A stretch of 64,000 bases of DNA from Antedon mediterranea (GCF_964355755.1 NC_092673.1:34231648-34295647); one strand, 5' to 3'. Shown: positions 24,000 to 36,357, counted from the stretch's first letter. The notes: a model not told the origin generated them from the sequence alone. A program made the numbers and translations.

Positions 24000-25560
24000 T
24001 ACTTTTATTAAGATTTATATATCTAGTCTCTAACCATTGATATATCCATGAATGACTTTGCAGTTTCTTTGATATAAGTTGCAACTAAATAAACCAGCGC
24101 ACAGCACAACATTAAATGTAGCCTTATCGGGTAGACCTTATCTAACATTTCAGCCAAAAATGTATATCTCTAGGTCTTTGATTAGCTTACAGTAGCCTTT
24201 TGTTCCAGCTCGTATTGTAACATTGTTAATTCATTGTCATTGTTATTACTGCATCTTTCTAACTTTGGAATTCCAATTCTTCAACTGAGGTGTTCCAAGA
24301 CAATCATAGGAATGTGCACTATTAAACTGGCCTGTGTCTTCTGTGCAGGTAGTTAAAAAGATGATTCCATGCCTCATTTAGGTTGTTTAAATACATGATA
24401 CATGATGTAAAATATAATTACTAATTTCACCCCTATCATATTCGGCCTTGTTCTGCTATTTGTTTGGAAATTGGATATGCTTACAATGTGGCCAGCATTT
24501 TTGTTGGGCAAGTCTATTTCGTGTTGCTGAATATGTCTGGCCAGCATTTGCCGGACTCGCCTAGCCTGTCAACATAAATATCAGAATACTAATAAAATGA
24601 TCGTTTAAGAAAGAGAGTTTATAGAGTAGTTTACTACTCTATAAGAGTTGCATCTAAAAATCTACTGGAAAATACAGCTGCAAAGACCTACAAAGTTACC
24701 ACACAAATAGGATTAAAAGGCATTTTTCCTTTTTTAGTCAGTCCCCGTTGCGCCAACTTTTTAGAATACGATTATGTGAAAGGTTGGTGCTACAGGGGAG
24801 AATGCTGAATGATAACGATTAGCTCAAACTTCCTAAATTCAGCATAAAAAAACAAGAACTGTCCACTTCAAAACAAGAACATAATAATGATTTGTTATTA
24901 TTTTGAATAATGTTCTTTTACAGGTTGTCTTGTCCAAGTTCTCTTGGCTATTTGTACCAATCAATGTACCTAACCACTGGATACTGCTTGTCGCACACAT
25001 ACCATCAATGTCAGTAGTCTGTCTGGATTCCCTAAACAAGAACAACAACATGCATATTATTAACTATGTAATTATTTTTTAGTAGAGTTTTAGGAGAAAT
25101 ATAGTTGAAGGGCCTACTAATTCTTGGCAGTCATTTCTTTGCCGTATTAAATGAAATGCCATTCCAACCGAAAGTGAGTGGTGGGAAACCGCCATACTTG
25201 TCCGCAAAGCAGAGGAGATTGTTGGAGGATATGGACGGACCAGTACGTCCTATGGATCCAAAGTCCATGGACCAACTAGATAAGTCAGTGGGACACACCT
25301 GCTACCGAACCCCGAGGTTATTAACGTGACCCGATAATAAAAATGATTAATTAATGATAAAGCAGGCAACATCCCAGGCAGCTATTGATCGTGTAAAAGA
25401 GTAATGAAAAGATGAACTGCAGAACGCGATGAGGAAAAAATTAAAGATCATGGAACATGGTATTTGAAGTTTTTGCAAAATAGTAGTATTATAGTTGTTT
25501 CCTCTGATGCTTGCCTGATTGCTTGGCCCGTGTCGTGTGTTCATGTTGACAATCTTGCAT
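24000..25560. other. Spacer with no recognised gene
   Basis: An 11-bp-arm hairpin (ttatagagtag/ctactctataa) lies at 24619-24644. An open frame at 25105-25329 has no acceptor or family match I can defend. The sequence around 24840-25060 (gtcagtagtctgtctggatt, ccctaaac) recurs at 42960-42985, so this spacer carries a piece of the 40-64 kb repeat family. Confidence 0.5.
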
Positions 25561-25573
25561 CTATCTCATAAAA

Positions 25574-27160
25574 ATGCTGAAACAGTGTGTTTTCTTTGGG
25601 TGTAGTAACATTTCTAAAGATGGAATCAGTTTGCATTTCTTTCCTAAAGACAAATCCTTTTTTAAAAAAGTGGGAAAAGGTTGTAGCAACCAAGAGAAAA
25701 AACTGGAAAGCCAGCCCGTATTCTTGTGTATGCTCTGAACACTTCAGCGAAGACCAGTTTGTGGAATATAATTCCGTCAAGGCCCAGCTTGGTTTTGCAA
25801 ACAGGTTTGTAATAATTTACTATTTTAATAAGTAATATTAAAATATTAATAATAGCGTACTTACTACAGTAGCTAGGCAACTAGGACTAGCCCTACTTTA
25901 GGCCTAGTAGTAGTAAGCCTGGGTAACTAGCCTAAGGCCTAGGTTAGTTGAGGCGTCCGTGGGGTATGAAGAACAAACAATGGTGCACTGACACCAATTG
26001 TTCACTTTGCCTTTTTTTTGAGACGTTGTGATTTGTTTATTGAATCAATCTTTTTGATGGCATTGAAAATCTAAATCACGTATGGGATGACGACGATTTG
26101 AAGCAGTGTATCACCCGATCAAAAATAATTACTACTAGGCTAGGCCTAGTATTAGATGTTCCCAAATATGTTGGAAATTAAGAAGTTTGTGATCAAGATC
26201 AAATGCATAGGCCTAGGCCTATTTTCTTTTTACAGAAAAAAAATTAAAGCCTGATGCCATTCCCTTTCATCGTGGATGTTGTGAACAACTGGCCAATGAC
26301 AAACAGAAACTAGGCCCAGGCCGTTCTGCATACCAAAACAGGGAAAGTGAAAGAGAGTCTGTTCACAAAAAAAGTGAAATTGAAAGGGTGAGTGATTACC
26401 TAATGATCTTCAAGTATTGAATTGGATGAAGGTGAAAGTGATGAGTACAAACGCCATGTTACAGTTTCATTTTGATGCAATCAATTACATGTTAGTTATT
26501 TTACATTCTGACCTTGTAAACCTTTTTATATTATTTCAGTTCTAATGACTTTGAGTACGAATTAAACCATGAGGTAAAATATGTTGTGTTCCGCTCAATG
26601 CTATTTACCCTATGTCAACTGTGTGGCAAAAAAAGTGCTAAAGCAGCAACAACTTGTATAGGGACATTAATAATAATAAATCAGACTTGTCGAGCATGTG
26701 ATGGAAGTTTCCAGTGGAAAAGCCAGCCATACATCGGAGCAATTCCAGCTGGAAATCTTTTATTGAGTGCTGCCATTTTGTTCTCTGGTGCTTTGCCAAG
26801 TAAGGCATTGAAATTGTTACGCTTTTGGGGTGTGACAATATATGAAAGACACACCTTCTTCAGACACCAAAACAAATTTTTAATACCTGCTGTTAACAAT
26901 TTATGGGACAGAAAGCAAACAGATTTGCTTAGAGTGGCTCGACAGTCCGAAGTGACATTAGGTGGTGATGCACGATGTGACAGCATGGGGCATTCGGCAA
27001 AATATGGAAGCTATACTTTATTAGACCTGGATAGAAAAAAGATCTTGGCTATGGAGCTTGTTCAGGTAAGATTGTTGCTGCATGGAATTTTATTCAATTG
27101 ATTTTTTTGAACGGACCGGCATGCTCAAATTCAGAAGTGGCTAAGAGACAACTGTAGTCA
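25574..27160 (+). pseudogene. THAP-domain Kolobok-type transposase relic
   Basis: Exon 1 (25574-25804) encodes a THAP zinc finger: MLKQCVFFGCSN, SLHFFPKD, then after a frameshift KKWEKVVATK and CSEHFSEDQF (C2CH). The donor is GTTTGT. Exon 2 (about 26236-26387) has LKPDAIPFHRGC after an A8 run that is one base off frame. Exon 3 (about 26541-27065) is open and highly typical of the family: YVVFRSMLFTLCQLC, SQPYIGAIPAGNLLLSAAIL, TFFRHQNKFLIPAVNNLW, then GGDARCDSMGHSAKYGSYTL with the first catalytic Asp. After the GTAAG donor, TDRHAQIQKWLRDN (27111-27152), the second catalytic Asp block, follows only 45 bp later, so the intervening about 40 residues are missing. The C-terminal catalytic part is absent. 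Kolobok elements use TTAA targets. Confidence 0.8.
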
Positions 27161-27169
27161 AATAGTGGT

Positions 27170-30100
27170 AGTCAAAATGAGAAGGGGTTTTTCCAGCAGT
27201 GTGTCGTTCCTACATGGAGAGGCCTCACAAGTTGTTATTGGGTTAGGTTCGACTGCAAGCTTAAAGTTGTATTGTCCCCCAAAACATGAAAAATGAAGAT
27301 CAATTAAATCAAATTTTGAATAGACCATATTGTAGCTATAATAAAGTTGTTCACTTTCGCCAAAAAAAAATCCGAAAAAATTATTAATTTCGCTAAGAAA
27401 AAAACAAAATAAGTTAATCAATTTTCCCAACTTGTCAGCTCAAAATTTAGGCCGATAGAGCTAACTCATAAATATGCATGATATGTTAATGAGCATCGAC
27501 ACAGCTGGGATCTGATCTAACAAACATGGATGATGCACGTTGTACAAACACCCAGAGATCGACGCGACTCGACTGGGGGTTTCCCCTGATCGTATGTAAA
27601 GCTAAGCTGTTAATTTGTCGGTAAGTAGGCCTAGACGGTAATTTTAAATATAATAATTATATATATAACGCAAACTAGACAGACGTAGGCCTAGAATAAT
27701 ACATGCATAGGCATAGGCTAGTAGTAGTACCGTAGTAGAGCAGGCAGGCTGCTGGGACAATTGGGTCCCTGCAGAAAATGCCCAGCTAGGCCCTTTACAT
27801 TGTACTCTTCATAGACTGGCCTAGGCTAGGCCATCAATCCGAAAATACAGCCAGTCTGCTGTACCATATACATAATTTACAGTTGAATCTTGTTTAACTA
27901 GTTTTATGATAAAAATAAAATAAACATTTTTTCAGGGAAAATGGTTACAATACAATACAACTTACAAGCCTGAAGTTGAGAACCTTCCTCCAGCAGCAAG
28001 TACAAGTAGACAGAGGGGAAAAGCCAGCTTAGCCATTTTACAACACAAACTACTGTTCTTTACCATGTTACTCTGTACTGTAGTAAGTCAAATACTGTAC
28101 TTGTTTTCTCTTTATTAAGTTGTAATGTGTTTTACCATAAAAAGTTAGTGTAGGCCTACTTATATGTCAAAGCAAGCAATTTCACTAGCCCACATTTTGT
28201 ACAAAATGTCCATGATCTAGACCTATTTCTAAATACCAAATTCCAGGTTTTCGTACTTTGCCGAAATTAAAAACTTTAGATTTTGTGAAATATTTAACTT
28301 ATTTATACATCATTATTTAAAAATTTTTATTTAAAGACGTTGAGCTGATGAAGACTGGAACAGAGGTCACATTCGTACTTCATAAAGACAACTCAAGATA
28401 GACTCTGTATTGGAATATGATTGGATATTGCAAGAAAAATATTTGTGATGCTGCATTCGGCCAGTATGTTCCTGTTCAGCTTGTAAAATGTATAATTTTT
28501 TTTATAAAGCAATAATATTTGTACAGTATATTATTTTGTAAACATTCAATAAATAAAAAATACTACTACAACAGTACACAGAATAAATTCTTCAACTTTA
28601 CTTACACTTCATAATGTTACTGTAAATATTACAGTGCAAAAGGAGTTAATAAAAAATATATATATATACAGTTACAGTATAGCTTATTGAATTCCTGTAT
28701 TGTTTTTTGTGTCAATTTGTCTACTAATATCAATGTGTTGATTGTGGCAGTAATTACGGCAGCTATAGTCTTCTAAGATCGCTCATATCCATTACAAAGT
28801 GTCATTTTAATAGTAAGAAATGTTTCAATAAATTTGTGAATGTTGCCACTCTGTACGGTACATTTTGTGTTTCTCACTACTTCACTTGCTCTTATTGTTC
28901 AATCAATGTTAATACCTGAAAAAAAAGAAGAAATTTGTATCAAAATATCTGCACAAAATGGTTAATTGTGCAAATGTTGATTTGAAGCTATTGCATTTGA
29001 TGCAGAAAATATTTTTAAAATACTGTACAGTAAAAACATCCAAAACAATATTTAGATTTATTTGGTAATTTTCTCTGCAGAATAGATAGTTGAAATCCTA
29101 ACAAATTAAACCAATTCATCATGATGGAAAAAAAAATTATAAACCAAAAATACACCCCTCCTGGTGGTGGTCTAGCCCTAGCTAGCAGTGTACTGCCTAG
29201 CCTAGGCCTACCTCTACTTCTAGAAACAGAAGGAGGCAGCAGGTAAGGCTACCCGAAACTGCCTGCCATGTGGTTGTGCTAGTACTACTAGGCCTAGGCC
29301 TAGGCTAGTACAGTAGCAGCAAATTCGGGCCTAGCCTAGGCCTAACTAGGCCTCTCCTGCTAGCGAAACAAAAACTCACCTAAATAAATAAGATTCAACA
29401 TCAAAGTTACCAACCGCAGTTCTACTTAGTATTCTGCTACAGTGCTAGCTATAGTCTATCGTCTCGCGTCAACGTCACTACTCGACTCTCTCTATGCATT
29501 GCCATCGTCGCGTTGTTGGCTGTTTGTTGAGCAAGAGAACCATCATCCACACGATGTATCCATACAATATGAATATTTATGAGCTAACTCAGGTCAAGGG
29601 TTAAATTAAACCGGAACACGTTTGTCTTCCAGACAAATAGCTTCCGGTTGGTTAATTTTTGCTTTAAATTACGATTTTCTCGAGTAAATAATTTTTCTTT
29701 TCGATCCAATTTGAGTTCAAAGTGAATAACTTTCATGTGCAATTAAAATGGCCTATTCAACAAAAATATTTAAAAAAAAAATGTTTTCAGGGGGACAATA
29801 CATCTTTAACCACTTTACAAACAAAATTAAAATCCTTGTTTGCTGAACTTTTAGAAAAGTTTTATTCTTCGAAACAAAGTTCAGACGAATCTGTAGCAGG
29901 CTTTGCCTGTAGAATAGAGGTACTTTTCCATAGGATTTTAAAATCAAACACTCAGGCTAGATCTACAGAGGCTGCACTACATGAAGTCATGTGGAAATGT
30001 CTTGCAAATCAGTCACTTAAATTGGCAGGTTGCTACTTTTTCAGAATTAGTTAAAAGTTTCGTATTCTTGAACAGGAATTTTCAACCATGGACTCCACCT

Positions 30101-30240
30101 AAGCCAACAACCATCCCTGTTCAATCTAATGAATTAACAGCCCTTATAGCAGTATTGAGTAGGTTGGATAAATTAGAATTAAACCAGTCTGCATCACCAG
30201 CTCAACCCAAAAGTCTAAACCCATAGACCCATAGACCATA
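27170..30240 (+). pseudogene. Retrotransposon gag remnant split by a TTAA element
   Basis: The left part (27170-27264) reads RRGFSSSVSFLHGEASQVVI and the right part (29810-30050) reads TTLQTKLKSLFAELLEKFYS, SSDESVAGFACRIEVLFHRI and STEAALHEVMWKCL. Joining across one TTAA keeps a single reading frame. The order HGEA...L-x-x-L...FYS-x-x-Q...ESVA-x-x-A-x-R-x-E matches the capsid region of Ty3/Gypsy-type or PNMA-like gag. A second frame (about 30030-30224) continues with ATFSELVKSF and PPKPTTIPVQSNELTALIAV after a frameshift. No protease, RT or LTR is visible. Confidence 0.66.
27265..29805. mobile_element. 2.5-kb DNA transposon with TTAA target duplications
   Basis: The left terminus is AGTTGTATTGTCCCCC and the right terminus, read in reverse, AGATGTATTGTCCCCC (one mismatch). 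TTAA lies at 27261-27264 and 29806-29809. TTAA duplications are used by piggyBac and Kolobok superfamilies. Inside, no transposase is recognisable; short open stretches at 27947-28090 (with ttttttcag acceptor) and AGGCCTAGGCC-rich tracts at 27620-27720 and 29180-29350 are present. Subterminal gagctaactcataaatat (27468) and atatttatgagctaactc (29571) are near-inverted repeats. Probably non-autonomous. Confidence 0.8.
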
Positions 30241-30479
30241 GTAAAGTCATTAAGATTTGGTAAGAGGGAACATTTCCTCATGGCGTATTTGGTTAGATTT
30301 GATGTTGGCTGAACTAGCTCTAAACTCATTAAATCTAACAATAGGCTTTGATTACAGCAGGAAATACATGTAAAACAAATTTAAGCACTGCTGAGAAATA
30401 ATAAATACTAGCTATTGGAAGCAATGCAATATAAACCATGTCACCTTGCCTATATATTATAGAGTAGGCCTAGCTAGCC

Positions 30480-30682
30480 TTTCAAATTGGATGCTGATAT
30501 ATTTTAAACATATTTTTATTTTAATTGCAAGGTAAAACACTATGAACAAATTTATTCAGATCAATACAAAGTACCCCCTCTATATTAAATTGTATAAATA
30601 ACAACACTGTGTACATGTAGCAAGGGTAGCAATGCCAAAATAATATTGATATTATGGTACATACATGCCATTTTGGCCAGAA
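30480..30682. repeat. Dispersed repeat, copy B (partner at 22865-23190)
   Basis: It has the same block order as copy A, with an internal deletion that removes the atgctttataaagaggc part. It ends immediately before the 51-bp minisatellite. Confidence 0.72.
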
Positions 30683-30732
30683 TCCGCTTCAACAACAAAA
30701 CAAAAATGTACCAATTAAGCAGGTTATAGTGT

Positions 30733-31418
30733 AACGGCAGAACAACCAAGTGAACCTACACCTACTACATCAAGTGAACATGCAACGGCAGAACAACCAA
30801 GTGAACCTACACCTACTACATAAAGTGAACATGCAACGGCAGAACAACCAAGTGAACCTACACCTACTACATCAAGTGAACATGCAACGGCAGAACAACC
30901 AAGTGAACCTACACCTACTACATCAAGTGAACATGCAACGGCAGAACAACCAAGTGAACCTACACCTACTACATCAAGTGAACATGCAACGGCAGAACAA
31001 CCAAGTGAACCTACACCTACTACATCAAGTGAACATGCAACGGCAGAACAACCAAGTGAACCTACACCTACTACATCAAGTGAACATGCAACGGCAGAAC
31101 AACCAAGTGAACCTACACCTACTACATCAAGTGAACATGCAACAGCAGAACAACCAAGTGAACCTACACCTACTACATCAAGTGAACATGCAACGGCAAA
31201 ACAACCAAGTGAACCTACACCTACTGCATCAAGTGAACATGCAACGGCAGAACAACCAAGTGAACCTACATTTACTACATCATGTGAACATGCAACGGCA
31301 GAACAACCAAGTGAACCTACACCTACTACATCAAGTGAACATGCAACGGCAGAACAACCAAGTGAACCTACATTTTCCCTTCTTGGTCCGAAGAAGGAGG
31401 TTTACAAACTAGACAACT
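30733..31418 (+). repeat. 51-bp coding-type minisatellite (Pro/Thr/Ser-rich peptide)
   Basis: About 12.5 units of 51 bp (17 codons) run from 30733 to 31371. One frame reads ATAEQPSEPTPTTSSEH per unit, open from about 30825, and runs on to SEPTFSLLGPKKEVYKLDN and a TGA at 31416-31418. A TCA-to-TAA change in the second unit stops the frame upstream. A second frame (NLHLLHQVNMQRQNNQV per unit) is open over 220 codons. I prefer the first because its composition is linker-like and its end (KKEVYKL) resembles EKEVYKL of the coiled-coil module at 41684. Most units differ by at most one or two bases. Confidence 0.85.
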
Positions 31419-31419
31419 G

Positions 31420-32520
31420 AACAGAGACATGTGTAAGGCCAGTAGATCCATATTCTGGCTAAACAATTGTTTACAATTCACACATGATAAATCATTTTCC
31501 CTTTAGCATAGTAACTACATTGCCCTTTTGGGTTTTCATTGTGTCACCATACTCGGATTGATCTACTGCATAACATGGAAGACTAATGGTAAGTTTTCTG
31601 CCTTCACACAAGCGAGCCCACCACAAAGGATGAAGATAGCACCGATGAGCAGTGCCACAGGTCTACATTGATGTCATCATACTCAGTTTTATTTACAGTA
31701 TGGTTAAGATTCTGCCTATTTGACCATCTAACTTTAGGGGACATTACAGGTACAGTACTGTAATTTTATTCTCAGCCTAAAATAATAAATAATAATAAAT
31801 AATACCTTATATGTATTTTTTTGAGAATCGTTTAATCACCGGAAATGATTTATTCAATGAACTACAATTTACTGGAGAAACCTTCTATGAGAAATTGCTA
31901 AACTAACAAGTGAAACATCGAAAGACAGAGACAGATTGCTAGTAAGATGGGATCTTTTGGTTAAGATTCATCCTATTTGACAACTTAGCTTTAAGGGACA
32001 CGACAACAAATTGCATTAGACAGATTAGATTAGTATTACTGATGTCAGAAAATATCATCACTCAATGGCTGTGCATAATATATTAACCAGTAAAGATCAT
32101 GAGTTACTGAACTTATGGTAGCACATTAAGTTAACTGATGGCCACAGTTGTGGAGTTGTCACTGATGTTTTGAAGTCAACAAGTTTGGTAATATAGTTAT
32201 GTATTTTTATTTTTCAGTTGCTTCGTAAAAGACCAACTTTGGCATATCTATTTTAAATGTCATTGCCGAAACCCTAAAATTCAGGCGAATTACCCACTTG
32301 CTGCAACCGGAGTTTCATTAAAGAAAATACAATGAGGACACCACCGACAGCCCCTAATTCACCCAACCTCTAAAACGCTTCTAGTTGATGTGGCAGAAAA
32401 ATTGCAAGCGTTTTTAGAAGAACTTAACTAGACGGGGAAAATACTGAAAGAAAGCACAATGAAATATGGCGACGTCGCTGAGATAATGTTTGAAGTAAAA
32501 AGCCAGACTTCATGTTATTT
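31420..32520 (+). repeat. Copies of the 40-64 kb module family
   Basis: Pieces match elsewhere. ccctttagcatagtaactac (31500) also occurs at 47662. The 'gattctgcctatttgaccatctaactttagggg' block (31708) recurs at 53455 and 59750. attgccgaaaccctaaa-ttcaggcgaatyaccca (32262) recurs at 61227. gatgtggcagaaaaattgca (32387) recurs at 51674, 54133 and 61884. All reading frames are broken here. Confidence 0.75.
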
Positions 32521-33730
32521 ATTCAGGTTAATGGTATAGGCTATTACTATATTTACATATAATTGTTGAATTGGTTATTGTTTTGGACAATTTCGTTCGA
32601 AGATTCCGCGCAATAAATCATCGTCTCACTATTTTCCTAACTCAAATCCCACGGCGAGTATCGGCACACAATTATGATATCAAGGTCAGGCCTATGTCTG
32701 TTCGTTGATCTTCGACCTGCTTTATAATACACTTTCCTTTATAAAAAAAAACCAAACAAACGCTATAACGATGGCAGTATCTTCGTATAGTGATAGAAAC
32801 ATAATGATTCACAGTGTGTTGTGCTACGCAAAAATAACCATGGTAACCATTTACCGATTTCATTCACTATTTTTCTTCAAGAGGTCACAATCATGCCACG
32901 GCGAACATAACACAACATAAGTCTTTGGAAATGGGTCTAATAATGTTTCTAAAAACAGCTCACATCCAGGCCTATTTCGATCATCATTACATTTTGTTCA
33001 CTGTATTTTTTTCGAAATTTGCATGTGTTATATACGCATTAATAAATATGTCAAAATTAGGCTGGCAACATATTTATCAGTGGTCGACGTTGGCGACAGG
33101 TTTCTTCAGTAAACCAAGACTGGACATTGTCACATACCTTCAACAAAATGATGGATAATTCATTTCAAAATATATTACAGGCCAATCAAATCACGTCACT
33201 TGGTTGTATCCAAAAGTGGTATCTTTCAAAAAGTATATGTATTCCAAATTAGTCAGCGTTCAAGTGTTTCAATTGTCGCCAACATCCAACATTTTAACAG
33301 GTACGTTTGTCCTACTTTACTCAATGTTAATGTTGGTTTACACTGACCTAAACTGTACAGCCTGAGATATCCATGACTATATTATTGGAGGATATCCTAC
33401 TTTTATTAGCGACAGAGGTTAGGATCACACCACAACATACAATAAGTAGCCTACATCACGTTCAGAAAACTTGAGCACCAATTACATTACTAAAAGTATG
33501 TGATGTGTATTTTTAGTGCATATTACAGTCAAGGCCTATATAAACAATGCAGTAACTTAGTGGTTGTATTAAAAATAAATCAGTAATAATACAGCGGTGA
33601 ATAATAAAATAATGTGAAATAATAGTAAATATTAATAACATTCCGTAATCAGGTTCATACTCATTCATTACAATTACATTAGTTTTAGTTTGTACACACA
33701 CAAATTAATCTGTACGTTTGCTTATTTTTA
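32520..33730. other. Spacer upstream of the Helitron
   Basis: I recognise no gene. The open frames at 32705-32920 and 32925-33158 lack family resemblance. This stretch may contain the 5' end of the Helitron, but no 5'-TC end could be fixed. Confidence 0.45.
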
Positions 33731-33739
33731 TCCACAGAC

Positions 33740-34208
33740 ATGGCGGACGAACTGATTATGAAAATACAATGTTCCAAGTCCTTCAAGGCATTGTTTGTAG
33801 AAAACACTCCGCCTGTGATGCGTCAGCATGCTGTGCAACTTGGGATTCAAGTGGACAATACGCTGAACGATGTCTCTGAAGGTTGAGAATCTCAGCGGTT
33901 TGTGCAGTTTTAGCGCAACACAGAGACAAGTCCGTCAACTGAAGGCCGAAAATCAAAAGCACGCATTTCACATGTCATTTGTTGCGACACCTACAAAAGT
34001 ATCTACTCCTATTGCTGCAGACTGCAAACCAAAAGAAAGTCCGAGACGAGATGTTGAACTTGAATTCTTTACTGCCACCGACAGTGAAGATAATGATGTT
34101 CCATTTTTGGAATCTCTGGAACGAATGGAAAAGAGAGCAACACCCAAGAAATCTCGCAAAACTAGGAAGATGACGACAAGGAGGAGAATTAAACTCGAAA
34201 AAGTGTAA
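33740..34208 (+). pseudogene. Unrecognised small protein, two overlapping frames
   Basis: ATG at 33740 opens MADELIMKIQCSKSFKALF and stops at 33886. A frame shifted by one base continues from about 33870 with VENLSGLCSFSATQRQVRQL, an acidic stretch (FFTATDSEDNDVPFLE) and a very basic end (KKSRKTRKMTTRRRIKLEKV) at 34208. A single-base indel near 33880 would fuse them into about 155 residues. A-rich aataaataaataatg follows at about 34300. It precedes the Helitron Rep reading frame by 0.5 kb and may be part of the same element. Function unknown. Confidence 0.45.
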
Positions 34209-34916
34209 ATACGTCTATTCTAGGCCTATTCGTACTAAGTCTGCGTTAACCTTAAGACGCATTATTTCATGTTCAAAAGAAAAAAAGAAATAAAAAAAGA
34301 AATAAATAAATAATGATGTTTGTTTCTGTTTATTAGCTTTGACCGAAAGTGAAATACATGTCTCCTACAGTGACAAAACGGCCGCCGTTCAAAACTAAAT
34401 TACCGTTTACTGACAGGACATCTGTATTTCACATTCTACTTGCTTCACTGCAGTTAGTTTATTACCACTAGCTACAAATGACGATGTCCGCTTATCGTAG
34501 GTACAGATAGCCGATGGTGGATCACGTCACGCGACGATAAAATGTATACTATACTGATCAACTCTTCAGAGACCCGCCTGGTTCGGGTTTGTCGTTAACA
34601 GAAAATAAATGATGATAATATTTGTCCACATCCCCTTGAAAGGTGGTAGAATGTCCGTTCTTTTCACACCACCAACGTTTACATACTATTTTATAACATC
34701 AGTAATATTGATTTCATTTCAGTGTAAATAAGGAGACTGCATTATTACGCAAATCAACAGATGCCAGACGTTTAACACGCTTTAAAAGATCGCAAACAAC
34801 AAGCGCCAGACATTCAATATCTTCTATAAACTACTCGCCTCAAATAAACTACGGTAAAACAAGGCATGGTATCACTCAAATTGCATACAATTTCAACGAG
34901 AACATAATCCCTACTC

Positions 34917-36345
34917 ATGTCACAGAATTCCAACCAAAGGGTCTTTTTGTTGAAGATGATGTCTGCCGTCATTGCTTTGCATATAGATTTGCACGAGAAA
35001 AAATCGGTTTCTGTTCAATTGAAAGACATTCCTGGCTACATTAAAGAACTATATGGCCAAGAATCATTTCTAAACAATATCAGAACTTACAATAATGCTA
35101 TGGCACTTGCGTCTATTGGAGTCAAGGAGGAACGCGTACCAGGATATTCGCCAACAGTTAAGGTACACGGAAAAGTTTATCACTTCATCGGTTCCATGCT
35201 TCCTGATACAAACACGACTCCAACATTTGCCCAAATTTATTTTTACGATGGTTCAGAGGATCAAAAAGCACAGCAAAGATGCAACAATTCCAACACAAAT
35301 CTCGACAAGTACACACTTAAACGCCTGCAAGATACACTACATTTACATAATCCATACATTCAAAGTATGAAAACCGTCTTAGACTTACCGAGTCTATGCA
35401 ATAAGAAACTGGTGTTGTCGACCAAAACAAAACCAAATACAGAACACAACAGGAAATACAATCTACCACAATCAAACGAGATAGCAGTTTTAGAACTCAA
35501 CGATACCTGCAACTCTACAGATGTCATAATCTACATACGTACATACATACGGCGCATACATGATACGCACCGCTCATATGATCCCCTACATTATATTATC
35601 ATGTTCCCACAGGGCGATGACGGCTACCACGATAACCTACAACTTATCAATAACAAGAGGATGTCACCTACAAACTTCTATTGTTACCGTCTCCAAACGC
35701 GGAAAGATAACCTCAACATCATTTCCAAAAGTCGGCGGCTAATGCAACAATATGCTGTAGATGCATTCAGTAAAGCCGAACGGCAGCGACTTCGATGGGT
35801 AAGAATGAATCAAAAACATCTCAGGGCAGAAAAATACAAGTGCCTTTTAGACGCGGTCGATGCTCAAGAAGAAGTTACTAACATAGGTAGAGTCGTCGTC
35901 CTTCCTCCAACCATTTACGGTTCACCTCGATGGTATGCTCAACAATACCAAGATGCCATGGCTTTAATACGTACATACGGCAAACCTGATTATTTCATCA
36001 CTCTATTCATTATGGTCAAAAACCCGGAGACAGACCCGACATCTGTAACCGGGCGTTCAGTAATCGGCTTCAATTTCTCCTTGATGACATTTAAAAATTT
36101 GACCTTCTTGGTAACATTGTTGCTTATACTCTAATGACAGAATTTCAAAAAAGAGGTTTACCTCACGTCCATATCGTAGCAATATTGGCTAAAGAAGATA
36201 AACCGAGGAGCCCTGCCGATATAGACAAAATTGATGAAAATCCATGCCTACATAACATAATAACCACATGTATGATCCATGGCCATGTGGAAATGTCGCC
36301 CCGTAAGTAAGTAAGTGCGATAAAAACTTTCCTAAACCTTTTAGA
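34917..36345 (+). pseudogene. Helitron Rep N-terminal and HUH part
   Basis: The frame from 34980 reads KSVSVQLKDIPGYIKELYGQ, NIRTYNNAMALASIGV, then PLHYIIMFPQGDDGYH and PPTIYGSPRWYAQQYQDAMA, ending near KPDYFITLF; all are landmarks of the Helitron_like_N family. After a shift at about 36045 a second frame gives NRLQFLLDDI, a TAA, then MTEFQKRGLPHVHIVAIL, where PHVHI is the HUH metal-binding motif. The two histidines are intact. IITTCMIHGH follows and a stop ends it near 36308. Confidence 0.88.
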
Positions 36346-36357
36346 TGTAATACCACA

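Noticed and set aside
25105-25329. ORF with PFQPKVSGGKPPYLSAKQRR
   Set aside because: Protein-like in part, but no acceptor or donor in frame and no family recognised; too weak to call an exon.
30750-31412. NLHLLHQVNMQRQNNQV frame of the 51-bp array as the true protein
   Set aside because: It is open and longer, but it is simply the unit read one base off; its flanks carry no protein-like continuation, whereas the SEPTPTTSS frame runs into KKEVYKLDN.
35560-35742. Alternative-frame ORFs within the Helitron
   Set aside because: Shadows of the Rep frame.
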